Source: DATAEY01 sp038199035 (GTDB taxonomy: Bacteria; Actinomycetota; Thermoleophilia; Solirubrobacterales; Solirubrobacteraceae). From it: a stretch of DNA of 25,353 bases. A program made the translations under genes and the position numbers. The notes beneath the pieces were generated by a model. That model was not told where the DNA came from and made no database searches. It worked only from the letters and a program-made list of their open reading frames with translations. This document shows positions 6,786 to 13,137 of this stretch, in pieces. Position 1 is the first letter of the stretch; every line of letters begins with the position of its first letter. Location: positions 1-25,353 of the forward strand of contig JBBPZM010000050.1 in assembly GCA_038199035.1 (NCBI GenBank), read 5' to 3'.

Positions 6786-6822
6786 CGGATCCGTCCTGTC
6801 GAGACTACCAGCGAGGGAAGCC

Positions 6823-8277
6823 GTGTCCGCCACCGTCAGCCCTGCCGCCCCACCCAGCGCTCAGCCCGCCGCCCACGCCTCTGGCGCCGCCCACCGGCTG
6901 GGGTTCTCCACACTCGACGAGGAGGTTCGGCTCGACTCCCTCGACGTCGAGGGGGCGCTGCCGCCGTGGCTGGCCGGCAGCCTCGTGCGCACGGGCCCGG
7001 CGAAGTTCGAAGTCGGCGAGCGGCGCCTGCGCCACTGGTTCGACGGGATGGCCATGCTGCACCGCTTCTCGTTCTCGGACGGTCGCGTCTCCTACGCCAG
7101 CCGGTTCCTCCAGTCGCGCGCGTACACGGAGGCCCAGCGCACAGGTCGCCTCGCCTTCCCCGAGTTCGCGACCGACCCCTGTCGCTCGCTCTTCAAGCGC
7201 GTGGCCTCGGCCTTCTCGCCGAGCCTCACCGACAACGGGAACGTCAACGTCTCCCGGCTGGGCGACGAGCTGATCGCCATGACCGAGACCCCTCTCCCCG
7301 TCGTCTTCGACGCCGAGACGCTGGAGGCGGCGGGGGTGGCCTACCGGCCGCCCGGGCAGCTCACCACCGCCCATCCCCACCACGATCCCGAGCGCGGGGA
7401 GCTGGTCAACTTCGCTCTCCACCTCGGTGCGCGCAGCCACTACCGCTTCTTCGCCCAGCGCGGCCGCTCCGAGCAGCGCCTGATCGCCTCCGTCCCCGTA
7501 CGCGAGCCGGGCTACGTGCACTCCTTCGCCATGACCCAGCGCTTCCTGGTCCTGGCCGAGTTCCCGTTCGTGGTCAACCCCGCCCGGCTCGCGCTGGGCG
7601 GCCGGCCCTACATCGAGAACTACCGCTGGAAGCCCGAGCGCGGCACCCGCTTCCTGGTCGTCGACCGCCACACCGGGAAGCAGGCGGCGTCGCTGCGCAC
7701 CGATCCGTTCTTCGGCTTCCACCACGTCAACGCCTACGAGCGCGACGGCGAGGTGGTCGTCGACGCCTCGGTCTACCGCGACCCCGGGATCATCGACGCG
7801 CTCTACCTCGAGGCCCTCGAGCGCGACCTCCCGGGGTTGCCCACGGCCCAGCTGCGGCGCTTCACGCTCGACCTCGACGCCGGCGCGGTCCACCACGAGG
7901 CGGTGGTCGACGAGGGACTCGAGCTCGCCCGGATCGACTACCGCCGGCGCAACGGACGTCCCTACCGCTACGCCTGGGGCGTCGGGCACCGCGACGGTGG
8001 CTGGCTCGACCAGGTGGTCAAGGTCGACGTGCAGGAGCGCGACGTGCGCACCTGGTCGGCGCCCGGCTGCTACCCGGGGGAGCCGGTCTTCGTGCCCGAC
8101 CCCGCGAGCGACCGCGAGGACGCGGGCGTCCTGCTGTCGGTCACGCTCGACGCCCACAGTGGCAGCTCGTTCCTCGCCGTCCTCGACGCGGGCGACCTCT
8201 CCGAGCTGGCCCGGGCGCGGGTGCCGCACCACATCCCCTTCTCGTTCCACGGCAACCACTTCGGAGGTGCACGATGA
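6823..8277 (+). CDS. Carotenoid (retinoid) cleavage oxygenase, RPE65/CCD family
   Basis: 484 residues; a non-heme iron(II) dioxygenase that oxidatively cleaves a conjugated double bond in carotenoids or apocarotenoids. The four iron-binding His contexts are all present: TTAHPHHDP (near 182), GYVHSFAMTQRF (near 232), FGFHHVNAYE (near 299) and FSFHGNHFGG at the C-terminus (near 476). Other family landmarks are LPPWLAGSLVRTGPAKFE, HWFDGMAMLHRFSF and GEPVFVPDP near the end. There is no signal peptide. GTG 6823 is chosen because a GAGGGA ribosome site precedes it and the promoter at 6780 excludes longer starts. The last codons overlap the next gene by four bases (ATGA). The product could be retinal or an apocarotenal; no carotenoid synthesis genes are in the window. 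Confidence 0.93.
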   Translation: MSATVSPAAPPSAQPAAHASGAAHRLGFSTLDEEVRLDSLDVEGALPPWLAGSLVRTGPAKFEVGERRLRHWFDGMAMLHRFSFSDGRVSYASRFLQSRAYTEAQRTGRLAFPEFATDPCRSLFKRVASAFSPSLTDNGNVNVSRLGDELIAMTETPLPVVFDAETLEAAGVAYRPPGQLTTAHPHHDPERGELVNFALHLGARSHYRFFAQRGRSEQRLIASVPVREPGYVHSFAMTQRFLVLAEFPFVVNPARLALGGRPYIENYRWKPERGTRFLVVDRHTGKQAASLRTDPFFGFHHVNAYERDGEVVVDASVYRDPGIIDALYLEALERDLPGLPTAQLRRFTLDLDAGAVHHEAVVDEGLELARIDYRRRNGRPYRYAWGVGHRDGGWLDQVVKVDVQERDVRTWSAPGCYPGEPVFVPDPASDREDAGVLLSVTLDAHSGSSFLAVLDAGDLSELARARVPHHIPFSFHGNHFGGAR

Positions 8278-8696
8278 GCCCGCAGGATCGATCGCCCGAA
8301 CTTCGGGTGTCCGACGCCGACCGCGAGCGCGTCGTCAGCGCGCTGCGCGCCCACGCCGGGGCGGGCCGGCTCGACGCCGACGAGCTGGAGGACCGGGTCG
8401 GCGCAGCGTTGGCGGCGAGGACGCAGGGCGAGCTCGCGCCGCTGCTCGCCGACCTGCCCGCAGGCCGGGCGCCGGCGCGGCATGGTTCAGGCCGCCGTCG
8501 GGCCGCCGCCGTTCGCCAGGAGTGGGCGAAGTTCGCCGCCGTCCAGCTCGTCCTCGTGGCCGTCTGGGCGCTGACCGGCTTCGGTTACTTCTGGGTCGTC
8601 TGGCCGATGGTGGGCTGGGGAATTCCGCTGCTCCTACGCAGCCGCATGGGCGCTTGCGGCCGGTCGCGGCGTCTGCCGTCGGCCGAGCTGCGCTGA
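8274..8696 (+). CDS. DUF1707 domain membrane protein
   Basis: 140 residues. The N-terminal 55 (ELRVSDADRERVVSALRAHAGAGRLDADELEDRVGAALAARTQGEL) match the actinobacterial DUF1707 signature. An Arg-rich linker follows, then two hydrophobic segments (AVQLVLVAVWALTGFGYFWVVWPM and WGIPLLLRS), as in the 2TM-type C-terminal domain often joined to DUF1707. DUF1707 proteins are common in actinobacteria and poorly understood; a link to envelope or signalling functions is speculative. ATG 8274 overlaps the oxygenase stop by four bases, so translation is coupled. The protein is probably an inner-membrane partner regulated together with the oxygenase. Confidence 0.9.
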   Translation: MSPQDRSPELRVSDADRERVVSALRAHAGAGRLDADELEDRVGAALAARTQGELAPLLADLPAGRAPARHGSGRRRAAAVRQEWAKFAAVQLVLVAVWALTGFGYFWVVWPMVGWGIPLLLRSRMGACGRSRRLPSAELR

Positions 8697-8727
8697 GCCG
8701 TGTGTGCGGCCGCGGCGGCCAGGCGGC

Positions 8728-8774
8728 CGCGAGCCGCCTTGACCTGCGTCCGCGAGCCGCGCTTCACCTGCGTC
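8728..8774. repeat. Tandem pair of ~24-bp imperfect repeats
   Basis: 8728-8750 and 8751-8774 both run CGCGAGCCGC...ACCTGCGTC with a one-base length difference and a G/C change in the middle. They follow the GC-rich inverted repeat downstream of the DUF1707 gene. Role unknown; possibly part of a transcription end region. Confidence 0.6.
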
Positions 8775-8911
8775 CGCGGGGTGGTCCGGGTTCGGCGCCC
8801 TACTCGAGTCGCCTCGACCAAACCGAGAACCAAGGGGTCTGTGCTGTGCGCGGACCTGGCGACCCATGCGGTGCGGACGACGGGGAGCGCACGGGGAGGG
8901 ATTTCCGGAGC

Positions 8912-8951
8912 TGATAGCCCCCGCTATCACTATTGATAGCCCCGGCTATCA
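8912..8951. promoter_or_regulatory. Array of four inverted 7-bp half-sites, 11-bp spacing
   Basis: TGATAGC (8912-8918), GCTATCA (8923-8929), TGATAGC (8934-8940) and GCTATCA (8945-8951) alternate in orientation with exactly 4 bp between each. Half-sites therefore repeat every 11 bp, one helical turn. C at 8911 and G at 8952 extend the outer symmetry. It could be a multi-dimer protein binding site or a strong hairpin pair. Neither flanking gene starts here, and no T-tract follows, so the function is open. Confidence 0.75.
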
Positions 8952-9032
8952 GGTACGGCGGGGCGCCCCCTTCCCACCCGTGGTCGATCGGGGCGAAGCG
9001 GGCGGGGCGCGCAGTGCCCATGCGGGCACGCC

Positions 9033-9151
9033 GCTGGTTCGGGCACACGGCTGGTTCGGGCACACGGCTGGTTCGGGCACACGGCTGGTTCGGGCACACG
9101 GCTGGTTCGGGCACGCCGCTGGTTCGGACACGCCGCTGGTTCGGACGCGGC
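9033..9151. repeat. Seven tandem 17-bp repeats
   Basis: Units start at 9033, 9050, 9067, 9084, 9101, 9118 and 9135. The first four are identical (GCTGGTTCGGGCACACG); the fifth to seventh diverge at their 3' ends (GCACGCC, ACACGCC, ACGCGGC). Identical central units point to recent expansion. The 17-bp period is not a multiple of three, so it is not shaped by coding. It resembles a VNTR or iteron array in form. No replication gene is nearby. Confidence 0.9.
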
Positions 9152-9230
9152 CGATGCGGACGCACCGCTGGGCGCACCCCTCGTGAAACTTCACCCGGAG
9201 TCCTCCCAGGGGCCTCGTCCCCGAGCCTCG

Positions 9231-9968
9231 TCAGCGGCGGCCAGGGCGCGCCAACCAGCGGTTCAGCGGCAGCTCCGCGCCTGCGCGGGCGAGCAGAGCG
9301 GGGTCGGCGCGGGGCAGGCGCGGGAGCGTCGCCACGTCAACGTCTCCGAGGGCGGCGATCGTCTCGTGGTTGGAGGACTCGATCGCCGACGGCTCCTGCG
9401 ACCAGGGCGTGAGGACGACGCCCGCGACCGGCAGACCGACGGCTCGCAGCGACTCCAGCGTGAGCAGCGTGTGGTTGATCGTCCCCAGGCCGGGATGGGC
9501 GGCGACCACGACCGGGAGACCGAGGGCGACCGCGAGATCGCGCACGCTGAACGTCAGGGTCAGGGGAACGAGCAGGCCGCCGACTCCCTCCGCGACCAGC
9601 ACGTCGGCGCCGTCGGCCGCGCGCCGCGCCGCTCGCACCAGCTCGACCGACTCGATCTCGACGCCGGCGAGCTCGGCGGCAAGATGCGGCGAGGTCGCGG
9701 GGCCGAAGGTGAACGCCGTGACCGCGCCGGCGTCGGGCTGACCGGCGGCCGCGGCCAGGAGCTCGTGGTCGGGAGGCCAGGCCGGATCGGGAGGGTCGTC
9801 CAGGCCGGTGACGACGGGCTTGAACGCCGCGACGCGCTGCCCGTGCGCCGCCAGGGCGGCGGCGATGGCGGCGGCCACCACCGTCTTGCCCACGCCCGTC
9901 CCGGTGCCGGTGACGAAGCAGCCCCGCACGCCAGCTACGCCGTGCTCGTCCTGGTCACGGCGCGGCAC
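9231..9968 (-). CDS. bioD: ATP-dependent dethiobiotin synthetase
   Basis: 245 residues. BioD closes the ureido ring of dethiobiotin from DAPA, CO2 and ATP, the penultimate step of biotin synthesis. The N-terminal P-loop FVTGTGTGVGKTVVAAAIA is characteristic. AAFKPVVTG and VAEGVGGLLVPLT (family EGAGGLLVP) supply carboxylate and phosphate contacts, and the C-terminus has the adenine-binding region around VAGVVLTPW. Length is within the family range (220-245). Start GTG 9968 lies 16 nt past the bioF stop; an internal GTG at 9929 would also leave the P-loop intact. It is the last gene of a bioB-bioF-bioD operon. The substrate-making enzyme BioA is not present in this window. Confidence 0.93.
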   Translation of the reverse strand: MPRRDQDEHGVAGVRGCFVTGTGTGVGKTVVAAAIAAALAAHGQRVAAFKPVVTGLDDPPDPAWPPDHELLAAAAGQPDAGAVTAFTFGPATSPHLAAELAGVEIESVELVRAARRAADGADVLVAEGVGGLLVPLTLTFSVRDLAVALGLPVVVAAHPGLGTINHTLLTLESLRAVGLPVAGVVLTPWSQEPSAIESSNHETIAALGDVDVATLPRLPRADPALLARAGAELPLNRWLARPGRR

Positions 9969-9984
9969 CTGGCCGATGACTGGC

Positions 9985-11319
9985 TCAGGCGGCGCGGGCG
10001 GGCGGTTCGAGCGCTTCGACGTCGAACACGGTCATGAGCTCGGAGCCCCCCTCCACGGCCGGCTTCAAGCCCTGCTCCGCCGCTGGCTCGAAGCCCTGCT
10101 CCGCCGCGGGACGGTCCCGACGCTCCGCCGCTGGCGCGAAGCGACGCTGCGACGCCGGATCGATGCCTGCGGCCCGCGCCGCGGCTCCGAGCGCACGTGC
10201 CGCTTCGCGCAGCTCAACCTTGCCGTGCGAGGCCATGACCGCCAAGCGCAGGCGGGAGGTTCTCTCCGGCACGGTCGGCGGGCGGATGGCCTGAGCGAAG
10301 ACGCCGCGGGCCAGCGCCGCCTCGCACACGGCCATCGCCGCCGCCGCGTCGCCGACCACCAGCGGCACGATGTGCGTGCTCGAGGCGCCGGTGTCGAACC
10401 CCTGGGCCTCGAGCTCCTCGCGCATCACCTGTCCGTTGCCCTGAAGGCGCTCGACGCGCCGCGGCTGCTCGACGACCAGGGTCAGGGCGGCCAGCGCGCC
10501 GGCCACGGCGGGCGGCGGCAGGGCGGTGGAGAAGATCTGGGTGCGGGCGGTGTTGACCAAGAAGGCCGCCGTCGTCTCGTCGCAGCAGACGTAGGCGCCG
10601 TAGGAGCCCAGGCCTTTGCCCAGGGTGCCGACGATCACGTCCACCTCGTCCTCCAGACCCGCCTCGGCGACCGATCCCCGGCCCCCCGGCCCGATCGCGC
10701 CGGTGGCGTGGGCCTCGTCGACCATGACGCGCGCGCCGTAGCGGTCGGCCAGCTCGCAGATCTCCTCGAGCGGCGCGATGTCCCCGTCCATCGAGAAGAC
10801 GCCGTCGGTGACGATGAGCGCCGGCGCCCCGGCGGCACGCCGCAGCCCCCACTCGAGGTGCTCGGTGTCCGCGTGGCGGTAGACGACGGTCTGGGCGCGG
10901 GCCAGCCGGCAGCCGTCGACGATCGAGGCGTGGTTGAGCTCGTCGGAGAAGACCACGCCGTCCTCGGCGCCCAGCGCGGCGATCACGCCGGTGTTGGCCA
11001 GGTACCCCGAGCCGAAGAGCAGGGCGGCCTGCGTGCCCTTGAAGTCGGCCAGCGCCTCCTCGAGGCGCCGGTGCACGGTCATCGAGCCCGAGACCAGCCG
11101 CGACGCCCCGGCGCCGACTCCCCAACGCATGGCGGCATCGGCCGCGGCCTCGCGCACGCGTGGGTGGTCGGCCAGTCCCAAATAATTGTTCGAGCACAGC
11201 AGCAGGACCGGCTTGCCGTCGAGCACCACGCGCGGCCCCTGCGGCCCGCTGACCATGCGCAGACGGCGGTAGAGCCCCAGCTCGCGAAGCTCGGCCAGTC
11301 GCTGCTCGAGGTCGCTCAT
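9985..11319 (-). CDS. bioF: 8-amino-7-oxononanoate synthase with octapeptide-repeat tail
   Basis: 444 residues, about 55 longer than usual. BioF is a PLP enzyme that condenses pimeloyl-thioester with L-alanine. Landmarks in order are: NNYLGLADHPRV; GSGYLANTGVIAALG; DELNHASIVDG; VTDGVFSMDGDIAPL; VDEAHATGAIG; the PLP-lysine motif GTLGKGLGSYGAY (near residue 235); and FSTALPPPAV. After the normal end near residue 380 there is a tail of five degenerate octapeptides, each with Pro-Ala at positions 4-5 (residues about 385-424), then MTVFDVEALEPP. ATG 11319 gives the standard N-terminus; the open frame upstream belongs to the opposite side of bioB. It starts 7 nt after bioB ends. The tail's role is unknown. 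Confidence 0.93.
   Translation of the reverse strand: MSDLEQRLAELRELGLYRRLRMVSGPQGPRVVLDGKPVLLLCSNNYLGLADHPRVREAAADAAMRWGVGAGASRLVSGSMTVHRRLEEALADFKGTQAALLFGSGYLANTGVIAALGAEDGVVFSDELNHASIVDGCRLARAQTVVYRHADTEHLEWGLRRAAGAPALIVTDGVFSMDGDIAPLEEICELADRYGARVMVDEAHATGAIGPGGRGSVAEAGLEDEVDVIVGTLGKGLGSYGAYVCCDETTAAFLVNTARTQIFSTALPPPAVAGALAALTLVVEQPRRVERLQGNGQVMREELEAQGFDTGASSTHIVPLVVGDAAAAMAVCEAALARGVFAQAIRPPTVPERTSRLRLAVMASHGKVELREAARALGAAARAAGIDPASQRRFAPAAERRDRPAAEQGFEPAAEQGLKPAVEGGSELMTVFDVEALEPPARAA
10048..10167 (-). repeat. 24-bp repeats encoding five octapeptides in the BioF tail
   Basis: The coding strand carries five 24-bp units specifying GIDPASQR, RFAPAAER, RDRPAAEQ, GFEPAAEQ and GLKPAVEG. 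DNA similarity is strongest in the four units at 10061-10156, especially 10061-10084 and 10085-10108. The repeat keeps frame and charge alternation, suggesting a flexible charged Pro-Ala linker. Confidence 0.8.
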
Positions 11320-11326
11320 CGAGCGC

Positions 11327-12496
11327 TCAGTCGGCCAACCCCGCCGGCACCCGGTTGGGCGCGCCGTCGGGCCGAGGAGGCACGGTTCGCTTGGGGCGGA
11401 AGCGCAGCTGCTGGGAGGGATCCCACAGGCACACATCGAGACTGACCTGGTCGTCGGGGGCGGCGGCATCCAGGAAGTCGTCGACGACGGCGGGCGTCTC
11501 GCCCGCCAGGTGGCCGGAGCGGTTGTCGGGCCGGGGGTTGGCGCCGTTGTCGGGCTGGCGTGCGACGTTGAGTCCCAGCTCCTCGAACATCGCGCGGTCG
11601 TCCTCCGGCGCGCTGCCCAGGGTGGTCAGGAAGTTGCCCATCATCACCCCGTTGAGCCCGGCCTTGACCGCCAGCGGCTGGAGCTCTCCGAGGTTCTCCA
11701 CGCGTCCCCCGCACAGGCGGAACAGGGCCTCGGGCAGGATCAGGCGGAAGATGGCGATCCACTTGACCGCCTCCCACGGGTCCATGTGTTCGCGGTCGCC
11801 AAACTTGGTCCCCGGCCGGGGGTTGAGGAGGTTGATGGGAACGCTGGTGGGGTTGATCCCCGCCAGCTGGAAGGCCATCTCGACCCGTTGCTCGCGCGTC
11901 TCACCGAGGTTGAGGATGCCGCCGACGCAGGTCTCCAGCCCGGCCTCGCGAACGGCGTCGATCGTGCGCAGGCGGCCCTCGTAGCGCACGGTGGTCGAGA
12001 CCTCGGGGTAGTAGGACTCGGCGGTCTCGACGTTGTGGTGCACGCGCTGGATGCCCGCGTCCTTGAGCTGGCGCGCGCGCTGGGTCGACATGTGGCCGAC
12101 CGATGCGCAGCGCTTGAGGTTCGTGTGCTGCGCCACGAGGCGCGCGCCGGCCAGGACCTGCTCGAAGTCGCGCTTGGAGAGCCCCTGGCCCTGGGTCACC
12201 ATGCAGAAGCGGTGCGCGCCCGCGGCCTCGGCGGCGCGCGCGTGCTCGAGCATCTGCTCGGGTTCCATCATGGCGTGCATCGGCGTCTGCGCCTCGGCGA
12301 AGCGCGACTGGGCGCAGAACCCGCAGTCCTCCGCGCACCCGCCGGACTTGGCATTGACCAGCGAGCACATGTCGGTCGAGTCGTCGAAGGACTCGACCCG
12401 CGCCTGCCACGCCCGCTCGACCAGCGCCTCGATCGCGGCGCGGTCCTCGAGCTGGCCGAGCTCCAGGGCTTCCTTGCGGGTGATCAGCGGTGGCAT
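11327..12496 (-). CDS. bioB: Biotin synthase, radical SAM
   Basis: 389 residues. BioB inserts sulfur into dethiobiotin using a [4Fe-4S] radical-SAM cluster and an auxiliary [2Fe-2S] cluster. The cluster motif CxxxCxxC is visible as CAEDCGFC (near residues 53-60), preceded by SLVNAKSGG. Further hallmarks are RFCMVTQGQG, HHNVETAESYYPEV, CVGGILNLGET, PINLLNPRPGTKF and FRLCGGRVENL, with the Arg of the second cluster region. Beyond about residue 325 a 60-residue extension occurs (PDNGANPRPDNRSGH, then VSLDVCLWDPSQQLRFRP), longer than E. coli BioB. ATG 12496 fits the family start; no clear ribosome site was seen. It is the first gene of the biotin operon; a TATGGT hexamer (12524-12529) may be its -10. 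Confidence 0.96.
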   Translation of the reverse strand: MPPLITRKEALELGQLEDRAAIEALVERAWQARVESFDDSTDMCSLVNAKSGGCAEDCGFCAQSRFAEAQTPMHAMMEPEQMLEHARAAEAAGAHRFCMVTQGQGLSKRDFEQVLAGARLVAQHTNLKRCASVGHMSTQRARQLKDAGIQRVHHNVETAESYYPEVSTTVRYEGRLRTIDAVREAGLETCVGGILNLGETREQRVEMAFQLAGINPTSVPINLLNPRPGTKFGDREHMDPWEAVKWIAIFRLILPEALFRLCGGRVENLGELQPLAVKAGLNGVMMGNFLTTLGSAPEDDRAMFEELGLNVARQPDNGANPRPDNRSGHLAGETPAVVDDFLDAAAPDDQVSLDVCLWDPSQQLRFRPKRTVPPRPDGAPNRVPAGLAD

Positions 12497-12558
12497 GGGC
12501 GGCGCAACTGTCGGACGTGCGGGACCATACGGTCGCCCCCGGACGCATCGGCCGCCGC

Positions 12559-13128
12559 TCAGTGCCGTGGCCGCCCGCGGGCCGCGGGCCGCACCTGCAC
12601 GTTCCCGCGATCGTCGATCTGGCGCACCGTGATCTCCGCGCCGCGGCCCTGGGGGTCCTCGACGCGGCAGCGCGAGACGCGGCCGCGCTGCTGGGGGACC
12701 GGGCCCGGGCAGTCGACCGAGGTGGCGGGAAAGCCGGCGGCGCGCAGGCGCGTCTGGACCGCGCGCTCGAGCGCGCCGAGCAGCAGGTTCTTCAGTCGCG
12801 CGCGGTAGCGCGGACGCGCCCGCGCCTCCAGCAGCGTCACCTCGACCAGGTCGGGCTCGGCGTTGAAGGCGGCCGAGCACTCGATCGCCAGGCCGGCCCG
12901 GGCGACCGAGGGCGGGCACGCCATGCGGTCGATCAGCGCGTGGGTCTGGCGCGCCATGCGGCCCGACAGGTCGCGCTGGAGCCAGATGACGTCGAGCCGC
13001 GGTCCGGCGGGCCGCTCGCTGCCGCCGCAGCCGGCGACCGCCAGCGCCGACGTCATCACCGCGAGCGATCCCCGCAGCGCCCTTCGGCCACGGAGGGGAG
13101 ATAGGCGACACGCGCGCGAGGTCGCCAT
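12559..13128 (-). CDS. Putative secreted lipoprotein with DUF4333-like C-terminus
   Basis: 189 residues. The N-terminus has a basic segment, a hydrophobic stretch (SLAVMTSALAVAGCGG) and a lipobox (LAVAGC), so it is likely lipid-anchored outside the membrane. The mature part contains four further Cys residues. The last 55 residues (TSVDCPGPVPQQRGRVSRCRVEDPQGRGAEITVRQIDDRGNVQVRP) resemble DUF4333, a small domain common in actinobacterial lipoproteins. A possible first copy of the same pattern surrounds MACPPSVARAGLAIECSAAF. ATG 13128 is 9 nt after the hydrolase stop, so the two genes probably share a transcript. The gene stops 62 bp before the bioB start. Function unknown. Confidence 0.78.
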   Translation of the reverse strand: MATSRACRLSPLRGRRALRGSLAVMTSALAVAGCGGSERPAGPRLDVIWLQRDLSGRMARQTHALIDRMACPPSVARAGLAIECSAAFNAEPDLVEVTLLEARARPRYRARLKNLLLGALERAVQTRLRAAGFPATSVDCPGPVPQQRGRVSRCRVEDPQGRGAEITVRQIDDRGNVQVRPAARGRPRH

Positions 13129-13137
13129 CGTGGCCGC

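Larger units (their letters stand above)
8697..9230. other. 534-bp convergent intergenic region with three repeat structures
   Basis: The flanking genes point towards each other (DUF1707 from the left, bioD from the right), so no ordinary promoter is expected. I see no gene with family-like coding content. It holds a tandem pair of about 24-bp repeats (8728-8774), a GC-rich inverted repeat (GCGGCCGC at about 8707-8714 and 8723-8730), four phased inverted half-sites (8912-8951) and seven 17-bp repeats (9033-9151). Frames stay open here only because of base composition and the 17-bp period. Confidence 0.7.

Noticed and set aside
6762..6833. Longer PadR start at GTG 6833
   Set aside because: It would run through the oxygenase promoter, operator and start codon, and adds a polar tail not seen in PadR proteins. 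It cannot be fully excluded.
6297..8696. A 799-codon open frame spanning the PadR gene, oxygenase and DUF1707 gene
   Set aside because: Arg/Pro/Gly-rich shadow product of GC-rich DNA. Its last 140 codons are the real DUF1707 gene; the rest is in conflict with clear families.
9033..9060. GGTTCG as a tRNA T-loop
   Set aside because: It is part of the tandem repeat; no acceptor stem, anticodon arm or D-arm can be folded around it.
9033..9151. CRISPR array
   Set aside because: The 17-bp units abut directly with no unique spacers, and no cas genes are present.
8949..9194. A repeat protein encoded through the 17-bp array (17-residue period, Cys-Pro-Asn rich)
   Set aside because: All frames stay open because 17 is not a multiple of three. 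No start with a ribosome site or -10 and no coding bias supports translation.
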